Part shown: in pieces, positions 47,825 through 49,085 of the stretch
How the letters are laid out: each line of letters begins with the position of its first letter
How positions within the stretch are numbered: the stretch's first letter is position 1
Assembly (NCBI GenBank): GCA_005776395.1
Contig: SXPJ01000032.1
Coordinates: 1-49,085 of the forward strand
Direction: 5' to 3'
From: Bdellovibrionales bacterium
GTDB taxonomy: Bacteria; Bdellovibrionota; FAC87; UBA2466
Length of the DNA: 49,085 bases
Notes under the pieces: model-generated
Database searches by the model: none
Seen by the model: the letters and a program-made list of their open reading frames with translations, nothing else
What the model was told of the DNA's origin: nothing
Position numbers and translations under genes: made by a program

Positions 47825-48226
47825 TTAGACTGCATCGAGAGCTTGATTACATAAAGCGTCTGCTCGCCTGTTTTCTTCTCGTCTGATGTGCTGAATTTTG
47901 GTTGAAGAAAATTTTCTCAGTAGGGCTTGAGCCTCCTGAAAAAGGGTTAGAATGTGAGGTGTTTTGACTTTGTAGATTCCATTGAGCTGTCGAACCATCA
48001 ACTCGGAATCGCTTTTAACGATGATATCTGTGGCCCCATGTTTTAAAGCGGCCTCTAATCCCCTAATCATTGCCCGATATTCAGCAATGTTATTGGTAAC
48101 CTCACCTAAACATTGCCCCTCTTCAAAAACAACAAGGGCATCTTGATACAATACGAATCCATAGGCTCCTGGGCCCGGATTTCCTCTTGAAGCGCCATCG
48201 CAAAATAGAATCATGGGATTTGCCAT
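47825..48226 (-). CDS. RNase HI-like ribonuclease
   Basis: RNase HI enzymes cut the RNA strand of RNA-DNA hybrids. The 133-residue protein has the fold's acidic residues in order: Asp10 (FCDGASRGNPGPGAYG), Glu49 (NNIAEYRAMIRGLEAAL), Asp73 (VKSDSELMVRQL) and Asp123 (RREENRRADALCNQAL). It is the compact type without the basic protrusion of E. coli RnhA. Its ATG shares one base with the stop of the preceding zinc-ribbon gene (TAATG), a pairing common in bacteria. Confidence 0.9.
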   Translation of the reverse strand: MANPMILFCDGASRGNPGPGAYGFVLYQDALVVFEEGQCLGEVTNNIAEYRAMIRGLEAALKHGATDIIVKSDSELMVRQLNGIYKVKTPHILTLFQEAQALLRKFSSTKIQHIRREENRRADALCNQALDAV

Positions 48227-48969
48227 TAAATTTGAGCGTCAGCTATATTGTTTTCATCAACCTCTGATGAGGCGGTAATTAAAATTCGGCCACAACTTGG
48301 ACAACGATGAATAGCTTTGCCCCCCAATATTTCATTAAAAAGTTGGGGCCTAATTTTCATGTTACAACCCAAGCAACCAGAGTTCTCTGTTAAACAAATG
48401 GCTATTCCTTTAGTTAAGGCAAAAACTTTTCTATAAAGCGAAGAGGTTTCAGGAGAAAGCTGACTTACGATCCCTTCCTTTTGTTGCCCTTGTTCTTCGT
48501 AAGACTTTAATAACTTCTGACTAGCCTCCTCGTACTCTTTCTTTTCTTTGTTAGTGAAGGATTCTTGTTCTTTGAACATTGCTTCGGCGTTTTTTAGGAG
48601 GGTTCTATGGCCCTCGATTCCATTCATCATGGTAAGAGCAATTTCTTCTAGTTTGTTTTTTTCGGTCTTGAAGCCTTCAATCTCTTTTTGTGCTGCCTGA
48701 TACTCTTCGTTGGTTTTGCACTCCATCATTTTACCTTCAGACTTTTGAATGAAGTCCTCTTTTTCTTTTAGATCAAGTTCAGCTTTTCGAAGCGTTTTTT
48801 CGGTGGTTTCGAAATTGTTTTTATGGAGGCCAAATTCCTCTTTGTGCTGAACTAGTTTAGCCTCTAATTTTTTAATCTCTTCTGGGATCCTTTCAAGCTC
48901 AGTCTGTAGGCGATAAAGCTTTTCATCTAATCTTTTAAGTTTTCCAAGAACGCGATATTGGGTTTTCAT
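48226..48969 (-). CDS. Coiled-coil protein with C-terminal zinc ribbon (DUF164/zf-RING_7 type)
   Basis: The 247-residue protein is an antiparallel coiled-coil hairpin (~1-170, very rich in Glu and Lys) followed by a four-cysteine zinc ribbon: GCLGC and, 20-odd residues on, RCPSCGRIL. The family is widespread and typically sits next to an RNase HI gene, as here; nucleic-acid-related roles are suspected but not established. It is the first gene of the pair and overlaps the next by one base. Confidence 0.88.
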   Translation of the reverse strand: MKTQYRVLGKLKRLDEKLYRLQTELERIPEEIKKLEAKLVQHKEEFGLHKNNFETTEKTLRKAELDLKEKEDFIQKSEGKMMECKTNEEYQAAQKEIEGFKTEKNKLEEIALTMMNGIEGHRTLLKNAEAMFKEQESFTNKEKKEYEEASQKLLKSYEEQGQQKEGIVSQLSPETSSLYRKVFALTKGIAICLTENSGCLGCNMKIRPQLFNEILGGKAIHRCPSCGRILITASSEVDENNIADAQI

Positions 48970-49036
48970 TTCTGCTCACTTCTTACAAGGTTCAACACCA
49001 CTGGGAACTCAATCCAACTAAAACTATTTCATTGAG

Positions 49037-49085
49037 TGGGCCCACCAGGACTTGAACCTGGGACCTATCGGTTATGAGCCGACTG
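49037..49085 (-). tRNA. tRNA with anticodon CAT, 3' part (tRNA-Met or tRNA-Ile2)
   Basis: The reverse complement shows an anticodon stem GTCGG/CCGAT around loop CTCATAA (anticodon CAT, 49074-49076), a 5-nt variable region AGGTC, a T arm CCAGG-TTCAAGT-CCTGG, the acceptor 3' strand TGGGCCC and discriminator A. The 3' CCA is not encoded (CTC follows). The D arm and 5' acceptor lie outside the window. CAT fits elongator Met, or Ile2 after lysidine formation; the part present cannot separate them. Confidence 0.93.

Overview
The window is a replication-origin neighbourhood of a Gram-negative bacterium. It has moderate-to-low G+C by eye and very few gaps between genes. The combination suggests a relative of Bdellovibrio (Bdellovibrionota), by inference only. 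The supporting features are the gyrA-gyrB-dnaN-dnaA | rpmH-rnpA-yidD-yidC-mnmE-mnmG-rsmG-parA-parB order, a bactofilin gene overlapping parB, an ATP synthase operon without a and c subunits, a lipoate/2-oxoacid dehydrogenase block, and many exported envelope proteins. No 16S rRNA is present to settle the taxonomy.

Layout. Positions 1-5.9 kb, minus strand: gyrA (5' end only), gyrB, dnaN and dnaA. recF is missing from its usual place. The 390-bp dnaN-dnaA gap carries a clear oriC: three perfect TTATCCACA boxes, several near-matches, an AT-rich palindromic tract and TAG/TAA triplets resembling a DnaA-trio. Positions 6.1-14.9 kb, plus strand: rpmH, rnpA, yidD, yidC, mnmE, mnmG, rsmG, parA, parB and a bactofilin. 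Three parS-like 16-mers lie in this block, one overlapping the mnmG start and two around the rsmG stop. Positions 15.0-21.5 kb: atpF', atpF, atpH, atpA, atpG, atpD, atpC, then queE. Positions 21.6-29.3 kb: lipA, E1-alpha, E1-beta, E2 and E3 of a 2-oxoacid dehydrogenase, lipB, an unassigned MetE-like barrel protein and a 2x[4Fe-4S] ferredoxin. A second, single-cluster ferredoxin converges on it from the minus strand.

Beyond about 29.7 kb the gene direction changes. After a roughly 670-bp gap come a secreted low-complexity protein with a 9-bp minisatellite, an AmgK/MurU-like pair for cell-wall sugar recycling (minus), and a large anchored protein with carboxypeptidase-regulatory-like beta modules (plus). 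A minus-strand envelope block follows: lytic transglycosylase, patatin-like phospholipase, murB, murC, murG, ftsW, then a sigma-54 response regulator and a CHASE2 histidine kinase. The end of the window holds an RNase HI-like gene, a zinc-ribbon coiled-coil protein and the 3' half of a tRNA with anticodon CAT.

How it works together. The left and middle parts are core replication, segregation, translation, insertion and energy genes, transcribed away from oriC. The lip/pdh genes supply, attach and use lipoate in one run. The right part is devoted to peptidoglycan synthesis, remodelling and recycling, and a two-component system is placed directly upstream of ftsW. I see no CRISPR array, insertion sequence or prophage. 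The least explained genes are the MetE-like protein, the minisatellite protein and the 937-residue anchored protein.
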